From Duganella fentianensis (lineage in GTDB: Bacteria > Pseudomonadota > Gammaproteobacteria > Burkholderiales > Burkholderiaceae_D): 64,000 nt of DNA. Positions 52,291-60,558 of this stretch are shown here, one piece after another (the first letter of the stretch is position 1; each line of letters opens with the position of its first letter). Made by a program: the position numbers and the translations under genes. The notes beneath the pieces are model-generated. The model had not been told where the DNA came from. It searched no databases and saw only the letters and a program-made list of their open reading frames with translations. The stretch spans positions 372,001 through 436,000 of the forward strand of contig NZ_WWCL01000003.1 of assembly GCF_009857835.1 (NCBI RefSeq), given 5' to 3'.

Positions 52291-52490
52291 GATTTCCTTA
52301 ACAGACTGATTTGAGAGTCGGATGGGGGTGAAAAGATCAACCAACAGCCGAGCAAAGGCTCTACTTGATCGGCGATTATAGACTCAAAAATGCCTGCTAG
52401 GAAACGAGTTAGCGCGCAAAACGACACTTTCCATGGACGCAGAACGAATAAAACGGTATCCTACGGCTCACTTCAGAAATCCCCTCCAGC

Positions 52491-52566
52491 GCGGCTGTAG
52501 CTCAGTGGATAGAGTATTGGCCTCCGAAGCCAAGGGTCGTGGGTTCGATCCCCGCCAGCCGCACCA
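52491..52566 (+). tRNA. tRNA-Arg (anticodon CCG)
   Basis: This is a 76-base cloverleaf with acceptor stem GCGGCTG/CAGCCGC, D-arm AGCTCAGTGGAT, anticodon loop CTCCGAA (anticodon CCG, codon CGG), T-loop GGTTCGATCC and an encoded CCA (52564-52566). Confidence 0.97.
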
Positions 52567-52842
52567 GAAAATTCCCGTAATTTCAAATACTTAGCGTATC
52601 GCTAGCGAGCTTGTGCACGGCCATGCGAGGCTAGTTATATTTGCCTGCTCCCGCCTTGCTGACAGCCGATTCTGTCGCCGTAGCCGTGAGATACGATGCT
52701 GCTTCGCAGCATTCGATACCTCACAAATGAATTATTTGCCTTCCAGCCAGATTCCATCCCCGCCGTCAATTTGCGCCGCCAATATTTTGACTTGCGTCAA
52801 AAATCGCAGGAGAGGCCAGACCTGATATCCGGGCAGCCGGCC
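52567..52842. other. 276-base gap after tRNA-Arg with one imperfect hairpin
   Basis: No gene is seen. An imperfect hairpin at 52687-52724 has the core ATGCTGC-TTC-GCAGCAT with flanking GATA/TATC pairing. There is no integrase, attachment-site copy or other sign of an element using the tRNA gene. Confidence 0.45.
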
Positions 52843-54096
52843 TCAGACTTTGTTCTCGCGGTTCAGGTAGAGCAGGCCTAGCGTCACGCAGACGAACACG
52901 ACGGTAGCGCCCAGCATGGACCAGTGGATGCCGACCTTGCTGCCGATCAGGCCGACGAAAATCCCGCTGAACAGGCGCAGGCCGGAGGAGGACATGCCGA
53001 ACAGACCCAGTACCTTGCCGCGTATCGCGTCCGGCGCTTTCATCTGCACGATAGTCTGGTTCATGCTGCTGAAGGAGAGTTCGCAGAAGCCTGCCGCAAA
53101 CAGGCAGACCAGTGCCACCACATAGTTGTGCGTCATGGCGAAGCTGCCCAGCGACACGGCCCATGCGATGGCGAAGCCCATGGCCGCTGTCGGCGTGACG
53201 CGTGTGAAGCGGAAGCCGGCTTCCAGCGTAATGCCGGCAAACAGGGCACCGGCCGCATCGGCAGCCAGTAGCATGGAATAGGCCACGCCCGGCGAGATGC
53301 CGCCCAGCGCGCTGGCAAAGCCCGGCATCTGGGCCTGATAGCTGTTGCCGACAAAGAAGGAGGCGGCGCCGGACAGCAGGATCATCACGCCCAGCGTGGG
53401 GACTTTTTTCACGGCGACGATGGTCTGCCAGATATCGGCCAGACCGTTCACGCGGCGTGCGGCCGATTGTTCGAGGCGCTTACCCCGATGTGGCGCCGGT
53501 GCGTTCATCAGCCAGATCAGCAGCGGCAGATACAGGGCGGCATTCAGCAGTATGCCTTTGGAGGGCCCCAGCGTCGACATGATCAGGCTGCCTACGCCCG
53601 GTCCCACCAGCACGCCGAAATAGCGCGCCGTCGAATTCAGGCGCACAGCACTGGCCAGCTTGTCGACACCCACGATGTCGTACAGCAGCACCTGACTCGA
53701 GGTCATCCAGAACACACCGGCCAGCCCGTGCAGCGCCAGCAGGACCATGGCCGCCGGTATGGTCAGGCTATCGGTGATGAAGAAATAGCCCCAGCCCAGC
53801 GAAACCAGCGCAAACAGCGCACCGCCTATCTGTATCAGGCGGCGTGAATCGAAGCGGTCATTCAGCGCACCCACGCCCACCGAGAACAGCAGATAGGGCA
53901 GCCAGTGCGAGATCACGGCAAAGCCGCCCAGTGTGGGTGACTGGAATTTTTCGAAGGCCACCCAGTAGCTGATAACGTGCTCGACGTTATCGGCCATCAT
54001 GGTCAATACAAAGGTGGCGACAAAGATGGGGAAACTGGGGATTTTTAAAGCTTCGAAGGCCTGATGTTTGGCTGCCGGCGTGCTGTTCTGGGACAT
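52843..54096 (-). CDS. MFS transporter (EntS-like exporter type)
   Basis: This 417-residue major facilitator protein has twelve hydrophobic segments. GALNDRFDSRRLIQIGG is the loop 2-3 motif and the C-terminal half has PDAIRGKVLGLFGMSSSGLRLFSG, typical of the MFS_3/EntS group. The substrate is unknown. ATG 54096 gives MSQNSTPAAKHQAFEAL. It lies downstream of the NemR-like operon on the same strand but 126 bp away. Confidence 0.85.
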   Translation of the reverse strand: MSQNSTPAAKHQAFEALKIPSFPIFVATFVLTMMADNVEHVISYWVAFEKFQSPTLGGFAVISHWLPYLLFSVGVGALNDRFDSRRLIQIGGALFALVSLGWGYFFITDSLTIPAAMVLLALHGLAGVFWMTSSQVLLYDIVGVDKLASAVRLNSTARYFGVLVGPGVGSLIMSTLGPSKGILLNAALYLPLLIWLMNAPAPHRGKRLEQSAARRVNGLADIWQTIVAVKKVPTLGVMILLSGAASFFVGNSYQAQMPGFASALGGISPGVAYSMLLAADAAGALFAGITLEAGFRFTRVTPTAAMGFAIAWAVSLGSFAMTHNYVVALVCLFAAGFCELSFSSMNQTIVQMKAPDAIRGKVLGLFGMSSSGLRLFSGIFVGLIGSKVGIHWSMLGATVVFVCVTLGLLYLNRENKV

Positions 54097-54222
54097 AGGA
54101 ATCGGGGCTATGAGTGGGGCGATCAGCAGCATGCTGCTGATCGCTGCTGCCGGTCTGCGTTATGCAGACCGTGGAACCGGATTATGACCCTAAATCAGAA
54201 TGGCTGCTGAAGCCGGCTCAGT

Positions 54223-54900
54223 TTAGGCCAGCAGCTTGAGCAGCGCCACCGCAGCGTCTTCCGACGATGCCGGATTCTGCCCCGTGACCAGCAGGCCGTC
54301 CGTGACGACATAGGATTGCCAGTCGCCGATTTTCGAGTAGTCGGCACCATGCTGCTTGAGCATGTCTTCGACCAGGAAGGGCACGACATCGGTCAGGCCC
54401 ACGGCGTCTTCTTCCGTGTTGGTGAAGCCGGTGACTTTCTTGCCGCGCACCAGCGGCGTGCCATCGGCCGCCTTAACATGGCGCAGCACGCCCGGGGCAT
54501 GGCACACGGCGCCTACCGGTTTGCCGGCGGCCAGCATGACTTCGATCAGCTTGATGGATGCGCGGTCTTCGGCCAGATCCCACAACGGACCATGGCCGCC
54601 CGGATAGAACACGGCGTCGAAATCAGCCACCTGCATGTCGGCCAGCCTGGCGGTGCTGGCCAGCAGCGCCTGAGCCTGCGGGTCTTCTTTGAAGCGGCGG
54701 GTGGCTTCCGTCTGCGATTCTGGTGCATCGCTCTTCGGGTCCAGCGGTGGCTGGCCGCCCAGCGGCGAAGCCAGCGTGATGTGGGCGCCGGCCGCTTTCA
54801 GCGCGTAGTAGGGCGCGGCGAATTCTTCCAGCCAGAAGCCGGTTTTCTTGCCCGTGTTGCCCAGTTGGTCGTGCGAGGTGAGTACCATCAGAATGTTCAT
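54223..54900 (-). CDS. DJ-1/PfpI-superfamily protein, Hsp31/glyoxalase III-like
   Basis: This 225-residue protein carries the nucleophile-elbow Cys in GAVCHAPGVL (about residue 134) followed by His, the Hsp31-type layout FYPGGHGPLWDL and GFTNTEEDAVGLTDVVPFLVED. Such proteins convert methylglyoxal to lactate without glutathione, or act as deglycases or chaperones. It is 46 bp downstream of the YqhD-like gene, in an operon led by a NemR-like regulator, which fits reactive-carbonyl detoxification. Confidence 0.88.
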   Translation of the reverse strand: MNILMVLTSHDQLGNTGKKTGFWLEEFAAPYYALKAAGAHITLASPLGGQPPLDPKSDAPESQTEATRRFKEDPQAQALLASTARLADMQVADFDAVFYPGGHGPLWDLAEDRASIKLIEVMLAAGKPVGAVCHAPGVLRHVKAADGTPLVRGKKVTGFTNTEEDAVGLTDVVPFLVEDMLKQHGADYSKIGDWQSYVVTDGLLVTGQNPASSEDAAVALLKLLA

Positions 54901-54946
54901 GTCGTTTCCTTTACAAGTAGTGCGGGTTGATAGGGCGGCCTGCCAA

Positions 54947-56104
54947 TTACAGGGCTGCTTGCAGAATGCGGCGGCTACGCGCGAGGTCGATATCGCGGTG
55001 TTCGCCCAGTGCGGTCATGCCGTGCGCCTGTAGCTGGCGCAGCACGGCTTCCACGGCGTCCGGTCCCAGACCATAGGCCGATAGACGGGTAGGGATGCCT
55101 AGTCCTTCAAAGAAGTGACGGGTGCTGGCGATGGCGGCCGTGATGCGCTCGTCTTCGCTGCCGCTGCGGATATCCCATACCCGTGCGGCGTATTGCAGCA
55201 GCTTGGCGCGCTTGCTGTCGCGCTGTACGTCCAGCAGGGCGGGCAGCACCAGCGCCAGCGTGCGCGCGTGGTCGATGTCGTACAGGGCCGTCAGTTCGTG
55301 GCCTATCATGTGGGTGGCCCAGTCCTGCGGCACGCCGGCGCCGATCAGGCCGTTGAGGGCCAGTGTGGCGGTCCACATCAGATTGGCGCGAGTGGCGTAA
55401 TCGTCCGGCGTAGCGACGGCTGGCGGGGCGATCTCGATCAGGGTCTGCAACAGACCTTCGGCAAAGCGGTCCTGTACATGGGCCTGTACGGGATAGGTCA
55501 GGTATTGCTCGATGGTGTGCACATAGGCGTCCACCAGTCCGTTGGCGATCTGCTTGGCGGGCAGGGTGAAAGTCTTGCTCGGGTCCAGCACGGAAAAGCG
55601 CGGATACAGCAGCGCATTGCGGAAGGGCAGCTTGGCCTGCGTGGCTTTGCGCGTGACCACGGCGCCGCTATTCATTTCCGAACCGGTGGCGGGCAGGGTG
55701 AGTACCGTGCCGATCGGCAGGGCTTGCCGGATATTGGCGCCGCCCTGTTCGGCAATCTCCCATGGTTCGCCGTCGTACAGCGCGGCGGCGGCGACGAATT
55801 TCGTGCCGTCGATGACGGAGCCGCCACCCACGGCCAGCAGAAAGTCGAGCTGTTCCGCCCGCACCAGCTGGACCGCGCGCATTAGCGTTTCGTAGCTGGG
55901 GTTGGGTTCTATGCCACCGAATTCCTGCACGCTGCGCTGACCCAGCGCCTGCCGAACTTCGGCCAGCGTGCCGGTTTTTTCGGCACTGGCGCCGCCGTAC
56001 AGAATCAGCACGCGGGCCTGGGCCGGGATCAGCTGATCGAGCCGGCCTACGGTCTCGGCGCCGAACACGATGCGGGTGGGGTTGTGGAATTCGAAGTTTT
56101 TCAT
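54947..56104 (-). CDS. yqhD: iron-containing alcohol dehydrogenase, YqhD-like aldehyde reductase
   Basis: This 385-residue group III dehydrogenase reduces toxic aldehydes with NADPH. The metal ligands are visible: Asp and His in NGLVDAYVHTIEQY, and two His in ATHMIGHELTALYDIDHA. The cofactor loop GGGSVIDGTKF and GTVLTLPATGSEMN are typical of YqhD. A NemR-type operator lies 17-34 bases upstream of the start. It is the middle gene of the NemR-like operon. Confidence 0.9.
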   Translation of the reverse strand: MKNFEFHNPTRIVFGAETVGRLDQLIPAQARVLILYGGASAEKTGTLAEVRQALGQRSVQEFGGIEPNPSYETLMRAVQLVRAEQLDFLLAVGGGSVIDGTKFVAAAALYDGEPWEIAEQGGANIRQALPIGTVLTLPATGSEMNSGAVVTRKATQAKLPFRNALLYPRFSVLDPSKTFTLPAKQIANGLVDAYVHTIEQYLTYPVQAHVQDRFAEGLLQTLIEIAPPAVATPDDYATRANLMWTATLALNGLIGAGVPQDWATHMIGHELTALYDIDHARTLALVLPALLDVQRDSKRAKLLQYAARVWDIRSGSEDERITAAIASTRHFFEGLGIPTRLSAYGLGPDAVEAVLRQLQAHGMTALGEHRDIDLARSRRILQAAL

Positions 56105-56120
56105 GTGAGCTTCCTCTTGT

Positions 56121-56138
56121 ATTAGACCAGTCGTCTAG
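56121..56138. promoter_or_regulatory. NemR-type operator before yqhD
   Basis: ATTAGACCAGTCGTCTAG contains the inverted repeat TAGAC-N5-GTCTA. It is identical over 18 bases to the site upstream of the tetR-type gene. It lies between the two genes of the operon and suggests a second promoter for yqhD under the same repressor. Confidence 0.78.
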
Positions 56139-56200
56139 TGTGCGATTCAAAAAAACGCGAGTACCTGCGCACTCGCGTCGCGTGATTCTGTTGCCATGTT

Positions 56201-56821
56201 TCAGCTGGCCGCGGGCGACGGCGCTGGCACTGGCGGCAATTGCAGTAATTCCATGGTGCTGAGCCAGGCCGACTGCAGGGCGCTAGGTTCGCGCCGCAAT
56301 TTGGTCAGCATGGCGGCGCCCAGCCACATCTGGTACAGCGTCTGCGCCATGCGGGCCGGATCGGCCACATGGGCCAGCGAACCATCGGCCATGCCCTGCT
56401 CAATGGTGCGGCTCAGGCGTTCGATGATGCGGCTGGTGCCGTCGCGCAGGGCCGTGCGCATGGGCTCGGACATATCGGCCACTTCGCTGCTGAGTTTCAC
56501 CACCAGACAGCGGCAACCGTCGCTGTGTTCGCTGCTGTCGCTGAACCAGCTCGCCCAGTAATCCATCAGCCCCTGTGCTGCCGTTTTACTGCTCTGGCCC
56601 AGCAGGCTATCCATTTCGATGCGGTACTGCTGCACGTAATCGGCCAGCATGGCTTCGCCGAACAGCTCCTTGGATTTGAAGTAGTGGTAGAACGAGCCCT
56701 TGGGTACGTCGGCGGCCGTCAGGATTTCGTTCAGGCCTACCCCCGCGAACCCTTTGCGCGTGATGATGGCTTTGCCCTGATCGAGGATATGCTGGCGGAC
56801 GTCGGTGTATTCGGCTTTCAT
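56201..56821 (-). CDS. nemR: TetR-family repressor, NemR-like electrophile sensor
   Basis: This 206-residue regulator has an N-terminal helix-turn-helix (FAGVGLNEILTAADVPKGSFYHYFKSK, residues 25-51). The ligand domain has SDGCRCLVVKLSSEVADMSEPMR; the Cys pair at 103 and 105 corresponds to the redox-active region of E. coli NemR, which senses hypochlorous acid and reactive carbonyls. Two identical TAGAC-N5-GTCTA palindromes, one before this gene and one before yqhD, support autoregulation and control of the operon. Confidence 0.85.
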   Translation of the reverse strand: MKAEYTDVRQHILDQGKAIITRKGFAGVGLNEILTAADVPKGSFYHYFKSKELFGEAMLADYVQQYRIEMDSLLGQSSKTAAQGLMDYWASWFSDSSEHSDGCRCLVVKLSSEVADMSEPMRTALRDGTSRIIERLSRTIEQGMADGSLAHVADPARMAQTLYQMWLGAAMLTKLRREPSALQSAWLSTMELLQLPPVPAPSPAAS

Positions 56822-56839
56822 GGACTGAACTATAGCACA

Positions 56840-56857
56840 ATTAGACCAGTCGTCTAG
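56840..56857. promoter_or_regulatory. NemR-type operator before the regulator gene
   Basis: This is an exact 18-base copy of the yqhD site (ATTAGACCAGTCGTCTAG), located 18 bases upstream of the regulator's start codon. It is consistent with negative autoregulation. Confidence 0.8.
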
Positions 56858-56891
56858 AAATTTCTGATGCGCCTGCGCGCAGGAGGTCCGG

Positions 56892-57251
56892 CTAGCGCGA
56901 ACGCGCCTCTTCGCGCCGCTGTATGACGTAGGCTTTCAGGTCGTCGAAGCTGATATCGCCGCGCTGGCGCGTGTCGATGTGTTCGAAATTATGCTGGACG
57001 AAGCGCAGACCGGCTCTGCTGGCCTCTTCTCGGCTCAGGCTGCCACTGCCGTCAGTATCGGCTTCATCGAAGCGTTTTTTCAGACGCTGCATGGCACGGT
57101 ACTGCAGCAGTGCCTTATCGGGCGAGCCTTTGTAGGGCAGCACTTCCGTCAGGCTGACCGGATTGGTGGCCGGCGCAATGGGCTGGGCCAGTGCCAGGGT
57201 GGCGCTGCAGGCCAGCACGGTGGCGGCTGCGGCGTGGAAAAGCGCTTGCAT
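56892..57251 (-). CDS. exported EF-hand protein
   Basis: This 119-residue protein has a signal peptide (cleavage near residue 22, ATLALAQP). One canonical Ca2+-binding loop is visible, DADTDGSGSLSREE-like (here DEADTDGSGSLSREEA), and a second, weaker one is IDTRQRGDISFDDLK. It is likely periplasmic. The function is unknown. It is a single gene upstream of a cluster of hairpins. Confidence 0.8.
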   Translation of the reverse strand: MQALFHAAAATVLACSATLALAQPIAPATNPVSLTEVLPYKGSPDKALLQYRAMQRLKKRFDEADTDGSGSLSREEASRAGLRFVQHNFEHIDTRQRGDISFDDLKAYVIQRREEARSR

Positions 57252-57348
57252 GGTATCCCCTTTGAACGCCGCTTTTCAGAGCCCGGCGCGTGGCTGATGC
57301 CACTACTTTGCAGCGTTCAGAGGAATTAAGCAACGAAAGACGGTGCTG

Positions 57349-57463
57349 CGATGCGGCAGTGTTGCTCTGCCGCATCGAAATGCCGAAACCCTGTCATTTC
57401 GGCAGAATTGCTGTATTTGCAGGGTTGCCGGACCAATTTATCCATTTATCGGGCAACCCTGCA
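57349..57463. repeat. cluster of three perfect hairpins
   Basis: Three perfect inverted repeats follow one another: CGATGCGGCAG/CTGCCGCATCG (57349-57359, 57367-57377), TGCCGAAA/TTTCGGCA (57381-57388, 57397-57404), and TGCAGGGTTGCC/GGCAACCCTGCA (57418-57429, 57452-57463). The third begins 6 bases beyond the binding-protein stop codon and probably ends that transcript. Confidence 0.85.
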
Positions 57464-57469
57464 GGGCGA

Positions 57470-58546
57470 TTACTTCGGAATCGAGCCTTCCACGCCTTGC
57501 ACGTAGAAGTTCATCGTCAGCAGGTCTTTCAGCGGCACCACCACACCGGCAGCGTAGCGCACGGTGCCCGATTGATCCTTGATAGGACCAGTGAACGGGC
57601 TCAGGGTACCGGCCGTCAGGGCCGCTTTCTTCTCTTCGAAGATCTTGGCCGCATCGGCTGGTACGGCGGCGTTCAGGCCCGACATCTTGACCATGCCTTC
57701 CTTCATGCCGCCATGCACTTCGCTGGTTTTCCAGGTACCGGCCAGCACGGCCTTGGCCGCTTCGGTGTAGTACGGACCCCAGTTATTGGTGGCTGCCGTC
57801 AGGTGGGCCTTAGGCGCGAACTTGGACATGTCCGAGTCCCAGCCGAAGGCGTACACGCCTTTTTCCTGTGCCACCTGCAGCGTGGCTGGCGAGTCGGTGT
57901 TCTGCGCCATCATGTCGGCGCCCTGTGCTACCAGCGTTTCGGCAGCCTGGCGTTCTTTGGCCGGGTCGTACCACGAATTGACCCAGATCACCTTGGTTTT
58001 GATGGCCGGATTGACGCTTTGCGCGCCCAGCGTGAAGGCGTTGATGTTGCGGATCACTTCAGGCACAGGGAAGGAAGCGATGAAGCCCAGCGTCTTGGTC
58101 TTGCTCATTTTGCCGGCGATTACGCCGTTCAGGTAAGCACCTTCGTACAAGCGGGTTTCATAAGTGCCCATGTTTTTGCCCGACTTGAAGCCGGTGGCAT
58201 GCAGGAACACCACGCCCGGTGCCGACTTGGCCACTTTCTCGGTCGGGTTCATATAGCCGAACGAGGTGGTGAAAATCAGCTTGTTGCCTTCGGCGACCAG
58301 CTTGCGGATCACGCGTTCCGCGTCCGCGCCTTCCGGCACGCTTTCGACGAAGGTGGTTTTGACTTTGGCGCCCAGTTCCTTTTCCATGGCCAGACGGCCC
58401 TGATCGTGGGCATAGGTCCAGCCAGCGTCGCCCACCGGGCCGACGTACACGAAGCCGATTTTTAGCGGTTCGGCGGCAAAGGCGGAAGCGGACAGGCCGA
58501 TGGCGGCAGCGCAGGCGGTCAGGGCGAGCAGAGTGCGACGTTTCAT
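57470..58546 (-). CDS. BMP-family (nucleoside-type) ABC transporter binding protein
   Basis: This 358-residue periplasmic substrate-binding protein has a signal peptide (MKRRTLLALTACAAAIGLSASAFA). The BMP (PnrA/Med) fold opens with IGFVYVGPVGDAGWTYAHDQGR, and family motifs are TTFVESVPEGADAERVI, GVVFLHATGFKSG and VAQGADMMAQNTDSPATL. Characterised relatives bind purine nucleosides or related ligands. It lies downstream of the Tsx-like gene and opposite the matching ABC ATPase and permease genes. Confidence 0.9.
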   Translation of the reverse strand: MKRRTLLALTACAAAIGLSASAFAAEPLKIGFVYVGPVGDAGWTYAHDQGRLAMEKELGAKVKTTFVESVPEGADAERVIRKLVAEGNKLIFTTSFGYMNPTEKVAKSAPGVVFLHATGFKSGKNMGTYETRLYEGAYLNGVIAGKMSKTKTLGFIASFPVPEVIRNINAFTLGAQSVNPAIKTKVIWVNSWYDPAKERQAAETLVAQGADMMAQNTDSPATLQVAQEKGVYAFGWDSDMSKFAPKAHLTAATNNWGPYYTEAAKAVLAGTWKTSEVHGGMKEGMVKMSGLNAAVPADAAKIFEEKKAALTAGTLSPFTGPIKDQSGTVRYAAGVVVPLKDLLTMNFYVQGVEGSIPK

Positions 58547-58602
58547 TATTCGGTTTCCTTTAAAGTTAAGCAGTGTATCGGGCCAGATAATTCAGGCTGC
58601 CA

Positions 58603-59457
58603 TTAGAAATGGTACTCGGCACGCACCATCGGGGTTTTGGCGGTTGCACCGGGGTTGTTGGTGTCCGGATTGCCAAACTTGTTTTTCCAGTACTGGTACT
58701 CGACGCCGACCTTGAAGGTGTTCTTCGGTGCGCTGACGGCGGCGCTCATGTCGTACATGATCTGCATGTCGATATTGGTTTCGCGCGCGGTGTCGCCACC
58801 GAATTCGTTCTTGCCCTTGGTGCCGATAAAGTTGGCATAGCCTTCGAACGACAGCGGCACGCCGACTACTTCGAACGGAATACCCCAGGCTGCCGTCAGC
58901 ATGGCGTGGGTTTTGTAGGTGTAGCGCGGGGTCTGCACGTGGCTGAAGGTGTTGTACGGTGCATTGCTTTCGCGCAGAGCCAGCAGGCTGACATCGAGGA
59001 AGCCCGGTACGTCCAGCATCAGGGTAGGACCGGCTACCAGCATGCGTTTTTTCGAGTTGTAGCCTGCATCGGTTTTGGTGTTGTAGTCGAAACCGGCAGT
59101 AGCACCCACGCCGCGCACGGGGCCGAAGGCCAGATTGCTGCCGCTGATCTTGCCCAGATCGAGCGTGTGGCGGTACACGGCATAGGCTTCGTGCGCTCCA
59201 TCCTTGGCACCGGCCGACGAAGGATCGGCTTCCGACGACAGCAGGAAGTCGATGCTGAAGAAGTTCTTGCCGTATTTGTAACCGGAGACGCTGCTCAGAT
59301 TGAAGATATTCTTGCTGATGTCCTGATTGTTGAACGGTTCGGCGTACTTGGTGCCGTAGCGGTAGCTGAGGGAGGTATCACTCCAGTCAGCCGCCTGGGC
59401 GGCGCAGGTGCTGCAAACGAGAAGAGCGAGGGCGGTACGGCGAGCGAATTGCGACAT
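58603..59457 (-). CDS. Tsx-like nucleoside-specific outer-membrane channel
   Basis: This 284-residue outer-membrane protein has a signal peptide (cleavage near AAQA|ADW). The mature N-terminus DWSDTSLSYRYGTKYAEPF, the stretch FFSIDFLLSSEADP and the terminal VRAEYHF (ending in Phe) match the Tsx/OmpK channel family, which passes nucleosides. It should be co-transcribed with the BMP binding protein 56 bp downstream. A sigma-54 promoter lies about 78-93 bases upstream of its start. Confidence 0.88.
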   Translation of the reverse strand: MSQFARRTALALLVCSTCAAQAADWSDTSLSYRYGTKYAEPFNNQDISKNIFNLSSVSGYKYGKNFFSIDFLLSSEADPSSAGAKDGAHEAYAVYRHTLDLGKISGSNLAFGPVRGVGATAGFDYNTKTDAGYNSKKRMLVAGPTLMLDVPGFLDVSLLALRESNAPYNTFSHVQTPRYTYKTHAMLTAAWGIPFEVVGVPLSFEGYANFIGTKGKNEFGGDTARETNIDMQIMYDMSAAVSAPKNTFKVGVEYQYWKNKFGNPDTNNPGATAKTPMVRAEYHF

Positions 59458-59534
59458 CGTGTGACTCCATTCAAGGTCAATTAAAATTAAAACAATTTAT
59501 ACGGTATGGCTGATTACTTTTAATCTGTTCTAAA

Positions 59535-59550
59535 GCAAGTAGTACGCCAA
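59535..59550 (-). promoter_or_regulatory. sigma-54 (-24/-12) promoter for the Tsx-like and binding-protein genes
   Basis: Read on the minus strand the sequence is TTGGCGTACTACTTGC. GG and GC are separated by exactly 10 bases, as in the TGGCAC-N5-TTGC consensus. Transcription would start near 59524, leaving a leader of about 66 bases. Confidence 0.72.
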
Positions 59551-59602
59551 CTAGTGCAGGACTGTGCGGGCAGATCAATTGCAGATTGCATGCCAGTTGC
59601 CG

Positions 59603-60310
59603 CTAGCAGCCGGCCAGTGCATCGGCCAGGCGGATCTTTTTCTCCTGTGTTTCCAGCCGCAGGCGTGCTTCGATGGCCAGCAGGTGATGCTCGATCAACT
59701 CGGTGGCCTGCTGTACTTTGCCCTGTTCGATCAGGCTGGCCAGATCATCGTGCTCGTCGTTCTGGCACATGCTGGCGCCGGGTGGCTCGTAGAGCGCAAT
59801 AATCAGCGAACAGCGCGACACCAGCTCCGCCATGTAGCGCTGTAGTACCTGATTGCCGGCCAGCTGGGCCAGCAGCAGATGGAACTCGCCGCCTAACCGT
59901 ATCCACGCGGCGCGGTCGCCGCTGCGGCGCGCCTGATCTTCCGCGGCGAGCGCGCTGCGGATCTGGCGGATCGATGCAGTTGTGGCATTACGTATCACTA
60001 AGGGTATGATCTCGCGTTCGATGGCGCGGCGCGCGGCGAAAATGTCGCGCGCCTGCTCCGGCGTGGGCGACGCCACCACGGCGCCGCGGTTGGGGCGCAG
60101 CTCGATAATGTGCTCGTGCGCCAGTCGCAGCAGCGCCTTGCGCACCGTGGTGCGGCTGACCTGATACAGTTCGCAGAAATCGGCTTCACCCAGATGGGTG
60201 CCGGGCGGCAGGCGGTGGCTCATGACGGCATTGATCACGGCACGATAGATGCGCATGTCGACTGCCGTGGTGCCGCGTTTGGCGCGGTCTGCAGAACCAG
60301 TGGATGGCAT
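59603..60310 (-). CDS. GntR-family regulator (FadR/FCD subfamily)
   Basis: This 235-residue regulator has an N-terminal winged helix (about residues 20-85, LPPGTHLGEADFCELYQVSRTTVRKALLRLAHEHIIELRPNRGAVV). The all-helical FCD effector domain follows (about 95-225, with the metal or ligand-binding His residues in GGEFHLLL and ELIEHHLLAIE). It lies between the Tsx/binding-protein genes and the divergent ABC genes, so it is very likely the local ligand-responsive regulator. A CGTGAG/CTCACG inverted repeat (60323-60340) stands just before its start. Confidence 0.9.
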   Translation of the reverse strand: MPSTGSADRAKRGTTAVDMRIYRAVINAVMSHRLPPGTHLGEADFCELYQVSRTTVRKALLRLAHEHIIELRPNRGAVVASPTPEQARDIFAARRAIEREIIPLVIRNATTASIRQIRSALAAEDQARRSGDRAAWIRLGGEFHLLLAQLAGNQVLQRYMAELVSRCSLIIALYEPPGASMCQNDEHDDLASLIEQGKVQQATELIEHHLLAIEARLRLETQEKKIRLADALAGC

Positions 60311-60370
60311 TGTGGAATTCTCCGTGAGAGTGTGCTCACGCTGGATAAAGCAGGAACCATGCTAGGTGGA

Positions 60371-60417
60371 TTGTGTACACGTTGGCGTGCTCGGGTAGCC
60401 GCTATTGTGTACGAAAG
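60371..60417. promoter_or_regulatory. two TTGTGTAC boxes, candidate GntR sites
   Basis: TTGTGTACACGTT (60371-60383) and TTGTGTACGAAAG (60405-60417) are 34 bases apart in the divergent gap. Each shares TTGTRTAC with the site at 60560-60572. They are candidate operators of the adjacent GntR protein. Confidence 0.5.
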
Positions 60418-60447
60418 GGCCGGGTTTTGTCCTCATTTCGGGCGTGT

Positions 60448-60464
60448 TGCACGCTGATGGTGAG
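60448..60464. promoter_or_regulatory. NtrC-like upstream site (weak)
   Basis: TGCACGCTGATGGTGAG resembles the NtrC binding consensus TGCACC-N5-GGTGCA with three mismatches. A further half site TTGGTGCA starts at 60479. Both lie 65-105 bases upstream of the predicted sigma-54 start. Confidence 0.35.
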
Positions 60465-60525
60465 GTGAAGTGTCAGATTTGGTGCACACTGGCGGTGATT
60501 TAAGGGGGCGGCACTGTGCTAGCTG

Positions 60526-60540
60526 TGGCACATTACTTGC
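60526..60540 (+). promoter_or_regulatory. sigma-54 (-24/-12) promoter for the ABC importer genes
   Basis: TGGCACATTACTTGC matches TGGCAC-N5-TTGC exactly at the conserved bases, with GG and GC 10 bases apart. The start would be near 60551, 33 bases before the ATPase start codon. It shares 12 of 15 bases with the promoter of the divergent arm. Confidence 0.8.
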
Positions 60541-60558
60541 CTCTGAAAGGATATTCAT

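Noticed and set aside
52491-52842. Genomic-island attachment site at tRNA-Arg
   Set aside because: No integrase gene and no repeated tRNA 3' end are present in the window; the flanking genes look native.
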